Below, piece by piece: positions 1 through 9,102 of a DNA stretch of 55,548 nucleotides. Origin of the DNA: Opitutia bacterium (lineage in GTDB: Bacteria; Verrucomicrobiota; Verrucomicrobiia; Opitutales; T3Sed10-336); NCBI GenBank assembly GCA_003566885.1, contig PXBO01000034.1, positions 1 to 55,548 of the forward strand. Direction: 5' to 3'. Below the pieces are notes generated by a model. It ran no database searches. It was not told the origin of the DNA and worked only from the letters and a program-made list of their open reading frames with translations. Numbering within the stretch: the stretch's first letter is position 1; each line of letters begins with the position of its first letter. A program made the position numbers and the translations under genes.

Positions 1-14
1 AGAAATAAACGATC

Positions 15-488
15 ATGTCACGTCGACGCAGAGCCGGTCGCAGAGCGATCAATCCCGATTCCCGTTACAACAGCACGTTGGTGACGCAGCTCATCAACAT
101 GATTATGGTGGACGGCAAGAAATCCACCGCGCAGAGCATCGTTTACGGAGCTTTCGAGCGGGTGAGCGAAAAGCTGGCCAAAGGGGATCCGATCGATCTT
201 CTTCTGGGCGCCATGGAGAACATCCGTCCCCGCCTCGAGGTCAAAAGCCGGCGGGTTGGCGGTGCGACCTATCAGGTGCCGGTCGAGGTGCCTTTCGATC
301 GCCAGCAGAGCGTCGCTTTCCGTTGGATAATCGCTTCCGCCCGTGGACGCAAAGGAGTCGCGATGCGTGACGCATTGGCCGACGAAATCGTCGATGCCTA
401 CAACAATACCGGCGCCGTGGTGAAGAAACGCGAGGACACCCACCGTATGGCCCAGGCTAACCGTGCGTTCGCGCACCTACGCTGGTAA
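15..488 (+). CDS. rpsG: 30S ribosomal protein S7
   Basis: The 157-residue protein is full length for S7, which nucleates the head of the 30S subunit by binding the 3' domain of 16S rRNA. The basic N-terminus ([10 protein letters not shown]) and the conserved stretch around [12 protein letters not shown] identify it. It stands directly before fusA with a 10-base gap, the classic str-operon order, and rpsL would be expected just left of the window. No Shine-Dalgarno sequence is visible before the ATG, which lies in the context GATCATG. Confidence 0.97.
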   Translation: MSRRRRAGRRAINPDSRYNSTLVTQLINMIMVDGKKSTAQSIVYGAFERVSEKLAKGDPIDLLLGAMENIRPRLEVKSRRVGGATYQVPVEVPFDRQQSVAFRWIIASARGRKGVAMRDALADEIVDAYNNTGAVVKKREDTHRMAQANRAFAHLRW

Positions 489-498
489 AGAAAGAGTT

Positions 499-2664
499 AT
501 GTCGAGTTCCGTAAAACAGCACGAGATTTCCGCGGCCAACAGCAAAGACCGCAAGTTTCCGATGGAGTTTACCCGCAACATCGGAATTGCGGCGCACATC
601 GATGCCGGGAAAACCACCACCACCGAGCGTATTCTCTATTATACCGGTGTGGTTCACAAGATCGGGGAGGTTCACGATGGCAACGCCGTGACCGACTGGA
701 TGGAGCAGGAGCGCGAGCGTGGTATCACCATCACGTCCGCTGCCATTTCCTGCACCTGGACCAACGCCACCGGCCCCTACGCCGACATTAAGCACCAGGT
801 CAATATCATTGATACCCCCGGACACGTGGATTTCACCGCCGAGGTGGAGCGTTCGCTCCGGGTGCTCGATGGCGCCGTGGCTGTCTTCTGTGCCGTGGCC
901 GGGGTGCAGCCGCAATCCGAGACCGTATGGCGTCAGGCCGACAAGTACCGCGTGCCCCGCATCGCGTTTGTCAACAAAATGGACCGCACTGGCGCCGATT
1001 TCCTGGGAGCGGTCGACGACATGCGCAATAAGCTTGGGGCCAACGCGCATCCGCTTTATCTTCCGATCGGGGCGGAGGAGAACTTTAAAGGCCTGATCGA
1101 CCTGGTGACGATGAAGGCCTACTACTATGATGAAGAGGATCCGATGGGGGTCAAATATGAGACCCGCGACATTCCGGAGGATCAAATCGATGACGCCCGC
1201 CAGTACCGCGAAGCGTTGATCGAAGCCATTTCCGATTACGACGACGTCATCGCCGAAAAGTACCTGGACGGTGCCGACTTTACTGAAGACGAACTGAAAA
1301 CCGCCATCCGCAAGGCAACCATCTCACTGGAGTTTGTAGGCGTGGTTCCGGGGTCGGCCTTTAAAAACAAGGGCGTGCAGCGGGTGCTTGACGGGGTGGT
1401 CAACTACCTGCCTTCTCCCGTCGATATGCCGCCCGTCAAGGGCGAGGACAGCGAAGGGGCCGAAGTTTTGCTCAAACCGGAGGATTCGGGGAAAACCGCC
1501 ATTCTCGCCTTCAAACTGGCCACCGACCCCTATGTCGGAAAGCTGGTGTTCGTACGTGTTTACAGCGGCACCCTTCGAAAAGGAGACGAACTGCACAATC
1601 CTCGTACCCGCCGCAAGGAACGGATCAGCCGTCTGATGCTGATGAAGTCCAATGCCCGTGAGGACGTCGATGTCGTTTATGCCGGTGATATCTGTGCGGT
1701 GATCGGCCTGAAGGACGTGATCACCGGGGACACCGTGGCGACCGCCGGGTTCGATATCCGTCTTGAGCCGCCGTCGTTTCCGCAGCCGGTCATCTCCATG
1801 TCGATCGAGCCAAAAACCAAGGCCGACCAGGAAAAGATGTCCAACGGACTCCAGCGGTTGGCTGAGGAAGATCCGACCTTCGTGGTCAGCTCCAACGAGG
1901 AGACCGGCCAGACCATTATCGCCGGAATGGGCGAACTTCACCTGGAAATTATTCGCGACCGGCTTTTCCGCGAGTTCAAGGTCGAAGCCGATGCGGGCAA
2001 ACCACAGATCGCCTACCGTGAGACGATTACGGCCAAGGCCGAAGCCGAAGGCAAATTCATCCGTCAGTCGGGCGGTCGCGGACAGTACGGTCACTGTGTT
2101 ATTCGCCTGGAGCCCAACGAGTCCGGAAAGGGTCCGGAGATTCTCAACAAGATTGTGGGCGGTGTGATTCCCAAGGAATACATCAAGCCGACGATGGAAG
2201 GAATTGCGGAAGCGTCGCACAATGGCGTGGTGGCCGGTTACCCGGTGATCGACTACCGGGCGGAGATTTTCGATGGCAGCTTCCATGAAGTCGACTCCTC
2301 CGAAATGGCGTTTAAGATGGCCGGTATTTTCGCCTTTCGCGAAGCCATGAAGAAAGCCGCCGCCGTTCTGCTCGAGCCGATCATGAAGGTCGAGGTGACG
2401 ACCCCCGAAGAATACCAGGGGGACATCATGGGCGACCTCAATCGCCGCCGCGGCCGAATTCAGGAAATGAGCAGCAAAGGAAACGTCTGTATCATCAGCG
2501 CCCAGGTTCCGCTGGAAACCATGTTCGGTTACGCCACCGACGTGCGTTCGTTGAGCAAGGGCCGCGCAAGTTATTCCATGGAACCGTCCCATTTCGAACA
2601 GGTGCCCGCGAGCCTACTGGCAAATATCGTGGAAACCTCCTCTCGCGCTCCCGCGAGAACCTAA
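499..2664 (+). CDS. fusA: translation elongation factor G
   Basis: EF-G is the GTPase that translocates tRNAs and mRNA on the ribosome. The 721-residue product shows the P-loop [12 protein letters not shown] (about residues 32-43), the G3 motif DTPGH (105-109) and the G4 motif NKMD (159-162). Domains II to V follow at normal length. I start it at the ATG at 499, preceded by AAGAAAGAG. An in-frame upstream codon at 463 would overlap rpsG and add residues with no family match. The N-terminus before the P-loop is still about 14 residues longer than in E. coli EF-G. It lies between rpsG and rpsJ, where tuf would often be found, so tuf must be elsewhere. Confidence 0.96.
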   Translation: MSSSVKQHEISAANSKDRKFPMEFTRNIGIAAHIDAGKTTTTERILYYTGVVHKIGEVHDGNAVTDWMEQERERGITITSAAISCTWTNATGPYADIKHQVNIIDTPGHVDFTAEVERSLRVLDGAVAVFCAVAGVQPQSETVWRQADKYRVPRIAFVNKMDRTGADFLGAVDDMRNKLGANAHPLYLPIGAEENFKGLIDLVTMKAYYYDEEDPMGVKYETRDIPEDQIDDARQYREALIEAISDYDDVIAEKYLDGADFTEDELKTAIRKATISLEFVGVVPGSAFKNKGVQRVLDGVVNYLPSPVDMPPVKGEDSEGAEVLLKPEDSGKTAILAFKLATDPYVGKLVFVRVYSGTLRKGDELHNPRTRRKERISRLMLMKSNAREDVDVVYAGDICAVIGLKDVITGDTVATAGFDIRLEPPSFPQPVISMSIEPKTKADQEKMSNGLQRLAEEDPTFVVSSNEETGQTIIAGMGELHLEIIRDRLFREFKVEADAGKPQIAYRETITAKAEAEGKFIRQSGGRGQYGHCVIRLEPNESGKGPEILNKIVGGVIPKEYIKPTMEGIAEASHNGVVAGYPVIDYRAEIFDGSFHEVDSSEMAFKMAGIFAFREAMKKAAAVLLEPIMKVEVTTPEEYQGDIMGDLNRRRGRIQEMSSKGNVCIISAQVPLETMFGYATDVRSLSKGRASYSMEPSHFEQVPASLLANIVETSSRAPART

Positions 2665-2673
2665 AGGTGTGTC

Positions 2674-2982
2674 ATGAGCGATCAAAAGATACGTATAAAA
2701 CTTAGAGGCTACGATTACCGTGTGATCGACCAGTCGGCTTCCGACATCGTCGAAACCGCGAAGCGGTCCGGCGCCCGGGTTTCCGGGCCGGTCCCTTTGC
2801 CGATTCGCATCGTGAAATACACCGTCAACCGTTCGCCGCACGTGGACAAAAAGTCGATGGACCAATTCGAAATGCGCACCCACAAACGCTTGATCGATAT
2901 TCTGGATCCCACGGCGCAGACCGTCGACGAACTCAAGAAATTGAACCTGCCGGCCGGTGTGGACATCACTATTAATGTCTGA
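2674..2982 (+). CDS. rpsJ: 30S ribosomal protein S10
   Basis: The 102-residue protein matches S10 (NusE) in length and in the conserved [16 protein letters not shown] and PLPIRI segments. S10 assembles into the 30S head and also takes part in NusB/NusG antitermination complexes. It starts 9 bases after fusA with an AGGTG ribosome-binding site. It opens the S10 block but is separated from rplC by an unusually long 142-base gap. Confidence 0.97.
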   Translation: MSDQKIRIKLRGYDYRVIDQSASDIVETAKRSGARVSGPVPLPIRIVKYTVNRSPHVDKKSMDQFEMRTHKRLIDILDPTAQTVDELKKLNLPAGVDITINV

Positions 2983-3069
2983 TCCACACGTCCGGCTCGA
3001 GTCACGTTAACCGAACTTTATAAGGCGAACCTGCAAAGAGGCAGTCACCGACAATATTAACCGTCTAAC

Positions 3070-3112
3070 GTAGGTCTTCAATGTAAACGGGAGCTGTAAA
3101 ACTCCCACCTAC
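3070..3112 (+). promoter_or_regulatory. two-part hairpin in the leader of rplC
   Basis: In the 142-base rpsJ-rplC gap, GTAGGT (3070-3075) is exactly complementary to ACCTAC (3107-3112), and GGGAG (3089-3093) to CTCCC (3102-3106). The two 3' arms are contiguous, so the RNA can form an 11-bp interrupted helix with a 13-base internal loop on the 5' side and an 8-base apical loop. There is no T-tract, so it is not an intrinsic terminator. It ends 12 bases before the rplC start. A ribosomal-protein autoregulatory leader is a plausible reading, but that is inference. Confidence 0.5.
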
Positions 3113-3124
3113 CGCTTAGCAGTC

Positions 3125-3775
3125 ATGAAATTAGCACTATTGGGTAAGAAATTGGGCATGACCCAGGTATATGACAGTGAGAACCAGCTCGTTCCGGTCA
3201 CTGTCATTCAAGCCGGTCCGTGCCCCGTGGTTCAGGTAAAAAATGCGGATCGGGATGGCTACCATGCCATTCAGATCGGTTTTTCAGCGCAGAAGGAATC
3301 GCGACTGACCAAGGGCAAACTCGGCCACCTCAAAAAAGCCGGTGTTTCTCCAGTGGCCCGCCTCAGGGAGATCCGGCTTACCGAGGCTCCTGAGCAAAAG
3401 GAAGGCGATGTCCTCGATGTGACCCTCTTCGCGGAAGGGGAGATGATCGATGTGGTGGGCACTACCAAGGGTAAGGGCTTTCAAGGCGTCGTGAAGCGGT
3501 TCCGCACCAAGGGCGGCCCGGCTTCCCATGGTTCCATGACCCACCGCCGGGTCGGGTCGATCGGACTTTGCCAGACACCGGGACACGTTTTCAAAAATCA
3601 GATCATGCCCGGACACATGGGATCGGTCCGCCGGACCGTTCAGAATCTTCGGGTGGTCAAGATCGATACGGAGAAAAATCTCCTCCTGATCCGGGGTAAT
3701 ATTCCGGGCGCCAACGGGGATACCGTCCTGGTGCGCGCGTCAAAGAAGACACGCAAGAACACACAGGCCGCCTAA
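3125..3775 (+). CDS. rplC: 50S ribosomal protein L3
   Basis: The 216-residue product is a normal-length L3, an early 50S assembly protein whose extension reaches the peptidyl transferase centre. It is recognised by LGKKLGMTQVYD at the N-terminus and GGPASHGSMTHR in the central loop, where Gln methylation by PrmB is known in other bacteria. The ATG at 3125 has no Shine-Dalgarno sequence but sits in GTCATG. It is followed 16 bases later by rplD. Confidence 0.97.
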   Translation: MKLALLGKKLGMTQVYDSENQLVPVTVIQAGPCPVVQVKNADRDGYHAIQIGFSAQKESRLTKGKLGHLKKAGVSPVARLREIRLTEAPEQKEGDVLDVTLFAEGEMIDVVGTTKGKGFQGVVKRFRTKGGPASHGSMTHRRVGSIGLCQTPGHVFKNQIMPGHMGSVRRTVQNLRVVKIDTEKNLLLIRGNIPGANGDTVLVRASKKTRKNTQAA

Positions 3776-3791
3776 GGGAGTCACAAGAGCG

Positions 3792-4430
3792 ATGAAATTG
3801 AAAGTTTATACATCGGACGGTTCTTCGAGCCAGGAACGGGACTTCGACGGTTTCCCCACCTTTGAGGGCGACACCGGTCTGCAGGCCGTCAAAGACGTGG
3901 TCACTGCCATGCGGGCCAATGCCCGGCAGGGAAACGCCAGCACCAAGACACGCGGCGAAGTCAGCGGGAGCGGAAAAAAGCCGTGGCGCCAGAAGGGCAC
4001 CGGTAACGCCCGTGCCGGCAGCCGCCGTTCGCCGATCTGGGTTGGCGGTGGCATCGTTTTCGGGCCCCGGCCGCGCGATTACTCAAAGAAGGTGAATCGC
4101 AAGGTGAAAAGCCTGGCGCTCCGCCGCGCGCTTTTCGACGTAGTTTCGGGCGGCGGCCTTCAGGTGATCGAGGAGTTCAAGGTCAGCCCCGCGAAAACCA
4201 AGGTTCTGGCGGCGACCCTGGAGCGGATTTTTCCCGAAGGCAAAGTGCTGCTGGTGGACGACGCCTTTACCGACGAAACCGTGATGGGCGGCCGCAATAT
4301 CGCCCGCGTCAGTTTTCAGGAGGCCGAAACGTTGAATACGTACGACCTCGCCTTGTTTGAAAGAATCCTCATCTCCGAGAAGGCGCTTACTCGTCTGCTC
4401 GAGCGATTGAACGGAGGCAAAGCATCATGA
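3792..4430 (+). CDS. rplD: 50S ribosomal protein L4
   Basis: The 212-residue protein has the L4 exit-tunnel loop with KPWRQKGTGNARAGS and the following PIWVGGG segment. L4 helps start 50S assembly, lines the nascent-peptide tunnel, and in some bacteria represses its own operon. A GGGAG site precedes the ATG. Its stop overlaps the rplW start by 4 bases (ATGA), which suggests translational coupling. Confidence 0.96.
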   Translation: MKLKVYTSDGSSSQERDFDGFPTFEGDTGLQAVKDVVTAMRANARQGNASTKTRGEVSGSGKKPWRQKGTGNARAGSRRSPIWVGGGIVFGPRPRDYSKKVNRKVKSLALRRALFDVVSGGGLQVIEEFKVSPAKTKVLAATLERIFPEGKVLLVDDAFTDETVMGGRNIARVSFQEAETLNTYDLALFERILISEKALTRLLERLNGGKAS

Positions 4431-4714
4431 AGTCGCCCGATCAAGTGATTAAATCCCTGCGATTGACCGAGAAATCGACGCAATTGTCGGCCAACACCGG
4501 ACAATATACTTTCGAGGTTTTTGACAGCGCCGATAAGATTTCCATCAAGAACGCGGTGGAAAAAGTCTTCAAGGTGACCGTCAGGAAAGTGAACGTCATG
4601 CGCACCAAACCACGCGTGTCGCGGAATATGCGCACGGGGAGAATGGGCCGCAAAAGCGGAATGAAGAAGGCCATCGTGACGTTGCAGGAAGGCGACAAGA
4701 TCGAAATCGTCTAA
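4427..4714 (+). CDS. rplW: 50S ribosomal protein L23
   Basis: The 95-residue protein corresponds to L23, which sits at the tunnel exit and docks trigger factor and SRP. The RLTEKST motif and the NAVEKVFKVTV segment are typical. Translation is coupled to rplD by a 4-base overlap, with GGAGG in the rplD tail as ribosome-binding site. Confidence 0.96.
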   Translation: MKSPDQVIKSLRLTEKSTQLSANTGQYTFEVFDSADKISIKNAVEKVFKVTVRKVNVMRTKPRVSRNMRTGRMGRKSGMKKAIVTLQEGDKIEIV

Positions 4715-4747
4715 CCGGGATCCGAACCCACGAAGCTCACTAATCTC

Positions 4748-5593
4748 ATGCCTCTTAAGAAATTCAGACCACTCACACCGACACAGCGCTATCTCGTGCT
4801 GAGCCAGCAGTCCGATCTCTCGGAGAAACGACCGGAGAAAAAACTTTCCAAATCGAAGGGGAAGTCGGGCGGTCGCAACTGTTACGGACGGGTCACTTCG
4901 CGCCGGCGCGGCGGCGGTCATAAACGGCTCTATCGCCAGATCGACTTTCGCCGTGAGAAGCTCGACATTCCGGCCCGGGTCCAGGCGATCGAGTACGATC
5001 CCAATCGTTCGGCGAATATTGCGCTTCTGGCTTACCGGGACGGTGAAAAACGTTACATCCTGGCACCCCGAGGGGTCAGCGAGGGCGACACCCTTATTTC
5101 CGCGGAGCAGGCCCCTTTCGATGCCGGTAACTGCATGCCTTTGCGGGTTATTCCGCCGGCAACCAAGATCCATGCCATCGAGATGATCCCGGGCAAAGGG
5201 GCACAAATGGTGCGTTCGGCCGGTTTGGCGGCCCAACTGGTTTCCGTGGATGGAGATCGCGCCACCATTAAGCTGCCTTCCGGGGAGATCCGGGTCATTC
5301 ATTCCCGTTGCCGCGCCACCATCGGTGAAGTCGGGAATCACGAGCACGGCAATATCGTTGACGGCAAGGCCGGGCGCCGCCGCTGGAAGGGACGTCGTCC
5401 GCGGGTACGCGGGGTAGCGATGAATCCGGTGGATCACCCGATGGGTGGCGGCGAGGGACGCACCTCGGGTGGGGGACACCCGGTTTCACCCTGGGGTCAA
5501 TTGGCCAAGGGGTATCCCACCCGCCGTCGTTCCAAGCCTTCCAATGCCTTCATCCTGGTGCGCCGGGACGGAACCAAAGTTAAGAATAAATAA
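4748..5593 (+). CDS. rplB: 50S ribosomal protein L2
   Basis: At 281 residues this is L2, required for subunit association and peptidyl transferase activity. The C-terminal NPVDHPMGGGEGR motif, with the histidine conserved at the active centre, is intact. The N-terminus (MPLKKFRPLTPTQRY) is typical. No Shine-Dalgarno sequence is seen; the start lies in CTCATG. rpsS follows after 6 bases. Confidence 0.97.
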   Translation: MPLKKFRPLTPTQRYLVLSQQSDLSEKRPEKKLSKSKGKSGGRNCYGRVTSRRRGGGHKRLYRQIDFRREKLDIPARVQAIEYDPNRSANIALLAYRDGEKRYILAPRGVSEGDTLISAEQAPFDAGNCMPLRVIPPATKIHAIEMIPGKGAQMVRSAGLAAQLVSVDGDRATIKLPSGEIRVIHSRCRATIGEVGNHEHGNIVDGKAGRRRWKGRRPRVRGVAMNPVDHPMGGGEGRTSGGGHPVSPWGQLAKGYPTRRRSKPSNAFILVRRDGTKVKNK

Positions 5594-5599
5594 CGCTTT

Positions 5600-5869
5600 A
5601 TGGCACGTTCGATTAAAAAAGGCTTTTACGTCGACCCTTCGCTCCAGGACAAGGTGGAGCAGGCACAGCAGGCGGGCGCCCGCAAGCCGGTTCAGACTTG
5701 GTCGCGCCGATCCACCATTACTCCGGATTTCGTCGGGGTGACCTTCAACGTTCACAACGGTAAGTCCTTTGTGCCGGTCTACGTGACCGAGAACATGGTT
5801 GGACACAAACTCGGTGAATTCGCCCTGACGCGCAATTTCAAGGGACACGGTTCACACACCAAGAAATAA
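5600..5869 (+). CDS. rpsS: 30S ribosomal protein S19
   Basis: The 89-residue protein is S19, which binds the 30S head with S13 near the A and P sites. It shows [12 protein letters not shown], the TWSRRSTI segment and the C-terminal [11 protein letters not shown]. In most bacteria rplV follows directly. Here a gene for an exported protein is inserted before rplV. Confidence 0.97.
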   Translation: MARSIKKGFYVDPSLQDKVEQAQQAGARKPVQTWSRRSTITPDFVGVTFNVHNGKSFVPVYVTENMVGHKLGEFALTRNFKGHGSHTKK

Positions 5870-5891
5870 GCCGGCCGCCGGAGATCTTTCG

Positions 5892-6317
5892 ATGAAATCA
5901 TTCTTTTCCGTAAACGCAAATTTGGTACGTATCCTCGCCTCGGCGGGAACGCGCGCCGTTGCGGCCGTGGCCCTGATTATCGGGGTAATGGCGACGGGAA
6001 TTCCCCTGCCGGCAAACGAATTGCCGGTATACGAACGTCCGGCGTTCGTTCATTTTGAGCCCGGCGACATCGGCCCGACGGAGGTGCGCGAGATTCGCTC
6101 CACCGAGGTGACGGACCTCGTCCTGGTGGCCGCCGGCTATCAACACGGCTACCGGCCCGGGATGGTTTGTCGCGTCATTCGTGACGGAGAGAACGTCGCG
6201 GAGATCTTGCTGGTGGAGGTCAGGGACCGGGTTTCCGCGGGCATCATTGTGGGTATCCTTTCGGAAAAAATTATTGAGCCGGGCGACGCGGTACGCGTTA
6301 AAACCCTGCAGCACTGA
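5892..6317 (+). CDS. exported or membrane-anchored protein of unknown function inside the ribosomal operon
   Basis: I do not recognise a named family. The 141-residue product has a basic N-terminus and a hydrophobic stretch at about residues 23-41 (AVAAVALIIGVMATG), followed by PLPANE, so it is likely a signal peptide or single anchor. The rest is a small beta-rich domain with GYRPGMVCRVIRDGENV and IIEPGDAVRVKT. This resembles the short repeat-like beta domains of envelope proteins, though that is only a pattern match. It has a good GGAG ribosome-binding site 8 bases before the ATG, is co-directional, and leaves only 22 and 13 bases to rpsS and rplV. It must therefore be cotranscribed with ribosomal genes. 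A function cannot be assigned. Confidence 0.8.
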   Translation: MKSFFSVNANLVRILASAGTRAVAAVALIIGVMATGIPLPANELPVYERPAFVHFEPGDIGPTEVREIRSTEVTDLVLVAAGYQHGYRPGMVCRVIRDGENVAEILLVEVRDRVSAGIIVGILSEKIIEPGDAVRVKTLQH

Positions 6318-6330
6318 AACTTATAGCATC

Positions 6331-6675
6331 ATGGAAATTCAATCGTTAACCAAGTACGCCCGGATGTCGCCCAAGAAGGTGCGGGAGATCGCCTTGGAGA
6401 TACAGGGACGCAACGCGGCCAGCGCGCTGGAGATGTTGTCGTTTATTCCCCGTAAATCCGCCCGTTTGGTGGCCAAGACTCTCAAGTCGGCCGTGGCCAA
6501 CGCGGAGAACAACAACAACCTGTCTTCCGACGACCTGATCATCAAGAAGGCCGTGGTGGAGCAGGGGCCGGTGTTCAAACGATTTCGGCCCGGTGCTCGG
6601 GGCACGGCGAAACCCTATCGCAAACGGACCAGTCACATTCGAATCGTCCTGAGCGACGAAGTCCCAACCAAATAA
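6331..6675 (+). CDS. rplV: 50S ribosomal protein L22
   Basis: The 114-residue product is L22, whose hairpin lines the exit tunnel. KYARMSPKKVREIALEIQGR and the C-terminal RTSHIRIVLSDE identify it. An in-frame extension back to 6181 overlaps the preceding gene and has no L22 similarity, so I start at the ATG at 6331. No Shine-Dalgarno sequence; context ATCATG. Confidence 0.96.
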   Translation: MEIQSLTKYARMSPKKVREIALEIQGRNAASALEMLSFIPRKSARLVAKTLKSAVANAENNNNLSSDDLIIKKAVVEQGPVFKRFRPGARGTAKPYRKRTSHIRIVLSDEVPTK

Positions 6676-6681
6676 TCTGTC

Positions 6682-7323
6682 ATGGGCCAAAAAGTAAATC
6701 CAATCGGTTTTCGTCTTCCGATCAATCGCAACTGGCAATCCCGTTGGTATGCGGGCAAGAAGGAATTCGGTCTGCTCTTGCGGGAGGACAAATTCATTCG
6801 CGACCGCCTGCACGAAAAACTTAAATTTGCCGCCGTTCCCCGGATCCTGATCGAGCGGGCCTCCAATCGTGTTCGGGTGAAGATCTTTACCGCTCGTCCC
6901 GGCATTGTAATCGGCCGAAAAGGACAGGAACTCGAGAAGATCAAGGAGGACCTCAGCAAGGTTACCGGGCGTGATATCCTGCTCGATATCCAGGAGGTGA
7001 AGAAACCCGAACTCGACGCCCAACTGGTGGCCGAGAGTGTCGCGCTGCAACTCGAACGCCGTATTTCCTTTAGGCGGGCGATGAAAAAGGCAGTACAGAT
7101 CGCCGTCAGCCTGGGGGCGGAGGGAATTCGTATTCAGGCGTCCGGGCGTCTTGGCGGGGCGGATATCGCTCGCACCGAGTCGCAACGCTTTGGCAGCGTG
7201 CCTTTGCATACCTTGCGAGAGGACATCGATTACGGATTCGCCGAAGGCCGGACCATGTACGGTATTATCGGGGTGAAATGCTGGGTTTGCGCACCTTCCG
7301 CCAAGGGCGGTCCCGGCAACTGA
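6682..7323 (+). CDS. rpsC: 30S ribosomal protein S3
   Basis: The 213-residue S3 has the N-terminal [12 protein letters not shown], a type II KH domain with [10 protein letters not shown] (about residues 75-84) and the C-terminal S3 domain with [15 protein letters not shown]3 forms part of the mRNA entry channel and helicase. It begins 6 bases after rplV, without a Shine-Dalgarno sequence, in GTCATG. Confidence 0.97.
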   Translation: MGQKVNPIGFRLPINRNWQSRWYAGKKEFGLLLREDKFIRDRLHEKLKFAAVPRILIERASNRVRVKIFTARPGIVIGRKGQELEKIKEDLSKVTGRDILLDIQEVKKPELDAQLVAESVALQLERRISFRRAMKKAVQIAVSLGAEGIRIQASGRLGGADIARTESQRFGSVPLHTLREDIDYGFAEGRTMYGIIGVKCWVCAPSAKGGPGN

Positions 7324-7359
7324 ATTTTTAGAAGATTAATAAGCCAGCCAAACTGAGTC

Positions 7360-7773
7360 ATGCCACTTATTCCATCCAGAACAAAGTTCCGTAAAGTCCA
7401 TCGCGGAAGTCGCGCGGGCAACGCTACCCGTGGCAACACGCTCTCTTTCGGTGAGTACGGGATCCAGACGCTGGAGCGCGGTTGGATGACTGCGGCCCAG
7501 ATCGAAGCCGCCCGTGTCGCCATTACCCGTAACATGAAACGTAAGGGTAAAGTGTGGATCCGGGTGTTTCCCCACAAACCGGTAACCAAAAAGCCGGCCG
7601 AAACCCGTATGGGTAAAGGTAAGGGGGGCGTTGAGTTTTGGGTGGCCGTGGTCCGTCCGGGAACCGTCCTCTTTGAAATCTCCGGAGTTTCTCCGACGGT
7701 GGCCAAGGAATCCCTTCGCCTGGCCGACACCAAGCTTCCATTCCGGTGTCGCTTTATCGCCCGCGAGGACTGA
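7360..7773 (+). CDS. rplP: 50S ribosomal protein L16
   Basis: This 137-residue L16 organises the A-site region of the 50S subunit. [31 protein letters not shown] and [12 protein letters not shown] are diagnostic. It lies between rpsC and rpmC, in the standard position. Confidence 0.97.
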   Translation: MPLIPSRTKFRKVHRGSRAGNATRGNTLSFGEYGIQTLERGWMTAAQIEAARVAITRNMKRKGKVWIRVFPHKPVTKKPAETRMGKGKGGVEFWVAVVRPGTVLFEISGVSPTVAKESLRLADTKLPFRCRFIARED

Positions 7774-7802
7774 ATCGAGCGCAACAGAACGACCAAATCG
7801 CC

Positions 7803-8006
7803 ATGAAAGTCCAGGAACTAAAAGAATTGTCCGCCGAAGAAATCGGCAAGAAACTGCGCGATTCCCGTGAGGAACTGCTGGATCTACGCCTGCGCAAACA
7901 GGCGGGTCAGCTGGAGAAAACCCATGAGATCCGTCTCCTGCGCCGTGATATCGCGCGCTGCCAGACCATCCTCGCCGAAAAGAAGAAAGCCGCCTCGGCC
8001 TCCTGA
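7803..8006 (+). CDS. rpmC: 50S ribosomal protein L29
   Basis: The 67-residue helical protein matches L29, with KVQELKELSAEEI and the LLDLRLRKQAGQLEKTH segment. L29 sits near the tunnel exit and contacts trigger factor. I use the ATG at 7803; an in-frame start at 7746 would overlap rplP. No Shine-Dalgarno sequence is apparent. Confidence 0.94.
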   Translation: MKVQELKELSAEEIGKKLRDSREELLDLRLRKQAGQLEKTHEIRLLRRDIARCQTILAEKKKAASAS

Positions 8007-8029
8007 GGCAACCTAGCCCACTTATCAAC

Positions 8030-8338
8030 ATGAGCGAACAGACGCGCAACAAGCGTAAATCCTATATCGGAGTTGTCACCAGCAATTCGGGCGATAAGTC
8101 CATCAAGGTGACGATCTCCTACAAGATTCCACACCCGCGTTACCGCAAGACGATCAACCGTAAAACGGTGGTCCACGCGCACGACGAAAAGAACGAGACC
8201 AAGACGGGCGACAAGGTCGAAATCATGGAGACACGTCCGTTAAGCAAACTGAAACGCTGGCGTGTACTTCGCGTGCTCGAAGCGGCGCCGGTGGCAGTGG
8301 TTCCGGCCGCGGCCGAGTCCGAAACCGAGGCCTCCTGA
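8030..8338 (+). CDS. rpsQ: 30S ribosomal protein S17
   Basis: The OB-fold S17 core is recognised by [19 protein letters not shown] and by [20 protein letters not shown]. At 102 residues it is about 15-20 residues longer than usual, because of a C-terminal tail rich in Ala, Val and Glu. It lies in the usual order after rpmC. Confidence 0.95.
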   Translation: MSEQTRNKRKSYIGVVTSNSGDKSIKVTISYKIPHPRYRKTINRKTVVHAHDEKNETKTGDKVEIMETRPLSKLKRWRVLRVLEAAPVAVVPAAAESETEAS

Positions 8339-8361
8339 ACGGAGAAAGGAATCTATCAGCT

Positions 8362-8724
8362 ATGATACAGCTTCTAAGCAGTCTAAACGTCGCCGACAAT
8401 ACCGGCGCAAGAAAGGCGAAAATGATTCGCCGCCTCGGCCAGTTGAAAAAGACGGCCGGCGTGGGTGACATCGTCGTCGTCAACATCAAGGACAGCGCCA
8501 CCGACGCCAACGTCAAGAAGGGCGATGTGGTACGGGCGGTTGTGGTGCGCACCAAGGCTCCGATTCGGCGCGCGGACGGCAGCTACCTGCGTTTCGACAG
8601 CAATGCCGTGGTGATCCTGGATGGAAACAATAACCCGCGGGGCACCCGTATTTTCGGACCCGTTCCCCGCGAACTGCGCCAGCGGTTCATGAAAATTATC
8701 TCATTGGCGCCGGAGGTTCTGTAA
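8362..8724 (+). CDS. rplN: 50S ribosomal protein L14
   Basis: The 120-residue L14 contacts 16S rRNA in the intersubunit bridge. Its conserved [29 protein letters not shown] and [13 protein letters not shown] segments are all present. AAAGGA lies upstream of the ATG. The stop codon overlaps the rplX start by one base (TAATG). Confidence 0.97.
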   Translation: MIQLLSSLNVADNTGARKAKMIRRLGQLKKTAGVGDIVVVNIKDSATDANVKKGDVVRAVVVRTKAPIRRADGSYLRFDSNAVVILDGNNNPRGTRIFGPVPRELRQRFMKIISLAPEVL

Positions 8725-8984
8725 TGGCTTCAAGACACATAAAAAAAGGTGATCAGGTTCTCGTGATCAGCGGCAGTCACTCGGGCAAACAAGGCAAGGT
8801 TCTGCAGGTTCTGCCCAGAAAAGACCGGGCCATTGTCGAAGGAGTCGCCATGATCAAGAAACATCAACGCAAAGACCGGGACAACCCCGAGGGTTCCATC
8901 GTTGAACGCGAGGCCTCGATCCACCTTTCGAATCTGAAAAAGGTTGCGGCCGCCGAAAAGACGGAATCCGGCCGGGAGGATTGA
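8724..8984 (+). CDS. rplX: 50S ribosomal protein L24
   Basis: The 86-residue protein is L24, an assembly initiator for the 50S subunit. The KOW motif is visible as [20 protein letters not shown], followed by the [11 protein letters not shown] segment. It is translationally coupled to rplN through TAATG and has GGAGG before the start. A 118-base gap follows, long for this operon. Confidence 0.95.
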   Translation: MASRHIKKGDQVLVISGSHSGKQGKVLQVLPRKDRAIVEGVAMIKKHQRKDRDNPEGSIVEREASIHLSNLKKVAAAEKTESGRED

Positions 8985-8988
8985 TTCT

Positions 8989-9053
8989 CTGGAATTAGCC
9001 ACTTGCATTACCTGATTCCGGGCGCCAGAATTATTTCTTTTTTTAATTTCCAG
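8989..9053 (+). promoter_or_regulatory. possible structured leader of rplE
   Basis: CTGGAATTA at 8989-8997 can pair with 9044-9053 over 9 bp with one bulged T, closing a loop of 46 bases that contains the palindrome GGCGCC. The gap lies just before rplE, which is where S8 represses the spc operon in E. coli. No specific S8 site could be recognised, so the regulatory reading is tentative. Confidence 0.3.
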
Positions 9054-9102
9054 TAGCGTTCGTAACCGGCCGGGAGGGAAATCCGGTCAAACACGAAATA
9101 CC

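Noticed and set aside
3019-3024. TATAAG as a -10 promoter element before rplC
   Set aside because: The hexamer 17 bases upstream (CTCGAG) bears no resemblance to a -35 element, so I do not list a promoter.
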